Below are positions 63,572 through 64,000 of a stretch of 64,000 nt of DNA, piece after piece. The stretch lies in assembly GCF_000365305.1 (NCBI RefSeq), contig NZ_CM001841.1, forward strand, positions 497,551 to 561,550. The letters are read 5' to 3'. The notes beneath the pieces are model-generated. The model saw nothing but the letters and a program-made list of their open reading frames with translations, had not been told where the DNA came from and searched no databases. The number at the start of each line of letters is the position of its first letter. Position 1 is the stretch's first letter. The translations under genes and the position numbers were made by a program. Source of the DNA: Dickeya dianthicola NCPPB 453 (GTDB lineage Bacteria; Pseudomonadota; Gammaproteobacteria; Enterobacterales; Enterobacteriaceae).

Positions 63572-64000
63572 TTGGAAAGACTGTTAACGTCAGAACGTTG
63601 GGGCGCGTATTGTCGCCTGATGCGTATCAACAACCCGATTGGCACCCTGTTGCTGTTATGGCCAACACTGTGGGCGTTGTGGCTGTCGGGGCGTGGAACG
63701 CCGGCGCCGTGGACGCTGCTCGTGTTCGTGGCGGGCGTGTTCCTGATGCGTGCTGCAGGGTGTGTTATCAATGATTACGCCGACCGTCATTTTGACGGCC
63801 ATGTCAAACGCACCGCCGCGCGCCCGTTGCCGGCTGGCTTGGTGAGCGAACAATCCGCCAAGGTGCTGTTTGTGGTGCTGGTGTTATTGGCGTTCGGTCT
63901 GGTGCTGACCATGAACCCGTTAACCATCTGGTTATCGGTCGCCGCGCTAGCGCTGGCCTGGGTGTACCCGTTCATGAAACGCGTTAGCCATCTGCCGCAG
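63572..64000 (+). CDS. ubiA: 4-hydroxybenzoate polyprenyltransferase, 3' end cut by window
   Basis: Inner-membrane prenyltransferase that adds the polyprenyl tail to the 4-hydroxybenzoate made by UbiC. 143 codons are visible: [20 protein letters not shown], then the first Asp-rich Mg-pyrophosphate motif [15 protein letters not shown] and the RPLPAG motif, and several membrane helices. The likely start is TTG 63572 with AAGGAG nine bases upstream; a GTG at 63551 in the same frame is an alternative. The gene runs off the window. Confidence 0.93.
   Translation, partial: MERLLTSERWGAYCRLMRINNPIGTLLLLWPTLWALWLSGRGTPAPWTLLVFVAGVFLMRAAGCVINDYADRHFDGHVKRTAARPLPAGLVSEQSAKVLFVVLVLLAFGLVLTMNPLTIWLSVAALALAWVYPFMKRVSHLPQ

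Overview
The window comes from a gamma-proteobacterium of the Enterobacterales, most probably a soft-rot member of the Pectobacteriaceae close to Dickeya. The family-level call rests on near-textbook enteric proteins (AhpCF, AspA, DcuA, DsbD, CutA, FxsA, GroSL, UbiCA) and on the enteric gene order tRNA-Phe / yjdC / dsbD / cutA / dcuA / aspA / fxsA / groSL. The genus is inferred. The window is a GC-rich housekeeping and catabolic chromosome interrupted by AT-rich stretches at about 37 kb and 51.5-53.1 kb.

Layout. 0-3 kb: a cut-off short-chain dehydrogenase and a chemoreceptor behind a sigma-28 promoter. 3-8 kb: an M20 amidohydrolase, then a small secreted Cys-containing protein divergent from a FecBCD-type metal-chelate importer; both gene sets carry the same Zur-like 13-mer. 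7.9-10.1 kb: ahpC-ahpF. 10.3-12.1 kb: a periplasmic 2H phosphoesterase-like protein and a hexapeptide acyltransferase. 12.0-17.5 kb: an hpx purine cluster (hpxT, hpxQ, hpxR, hpxD, hpxE, hpxO), covering hypoxanthine to allantoin through a Rieske oxygenase and the flavin urate hydroxylase. 17.6-22.5 kb: a GntR-controlled operon of unknown substrate (DUF2848, amidase, alpha/beta-barrel protein, MFS transporter). 22.6-31.5 kb: a sugar importer with GNAT, ROK regulator, BadF-type kinase and Gfo/Idh oxidoreductase, probably for an amino sugar. 31.6-34.4 kb: cadA/cadR. 34.5-37 kb: a LacI regulator and talarate/galactarate dehydratase. 37.3-51.0 kb: a 12-gene Wzx/Wzy-type exopolysaccharide operon. 51-53.5 kb: an AT-rich, partly decayed accessory strip ending at the 3' end of tRNA-Phe. 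53.7-64 kb: conserved core genes through ubiC and the start of ubiA.

The most unusual pattern is spread over the whole window. At 15 or so places, almost all at gene ends, starts or leaders, a 13-19 bp unit is repeated in tandem two to five times. Copies inside coding sequence (hpxE, dsbD, cutA) are exactly 18 bp and keep the frame; those outside coding sequence have periods of 13, 14, 16, 17, 18 or 19 bp. Some duplicate functional signals: stop/start junctions (5.8 kb, 42.7 kb), a terminator arm (31.5 kb), and -10-like hexamers (63.0 kb).

Other points worth attention are the paired Zur-like operators, a polysaccharide co-polymerase fused to an apparently dead tyrosine-kinase domain, a short export lipoprotein next to its own outer-membrane barrel, a decayed TacAT-type toxin-antitoxin pair, and a possible small RNA between a good promoter and a terminator in the AT-rich strip. 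All functions are inferred from reading the sequence; no searches were run.
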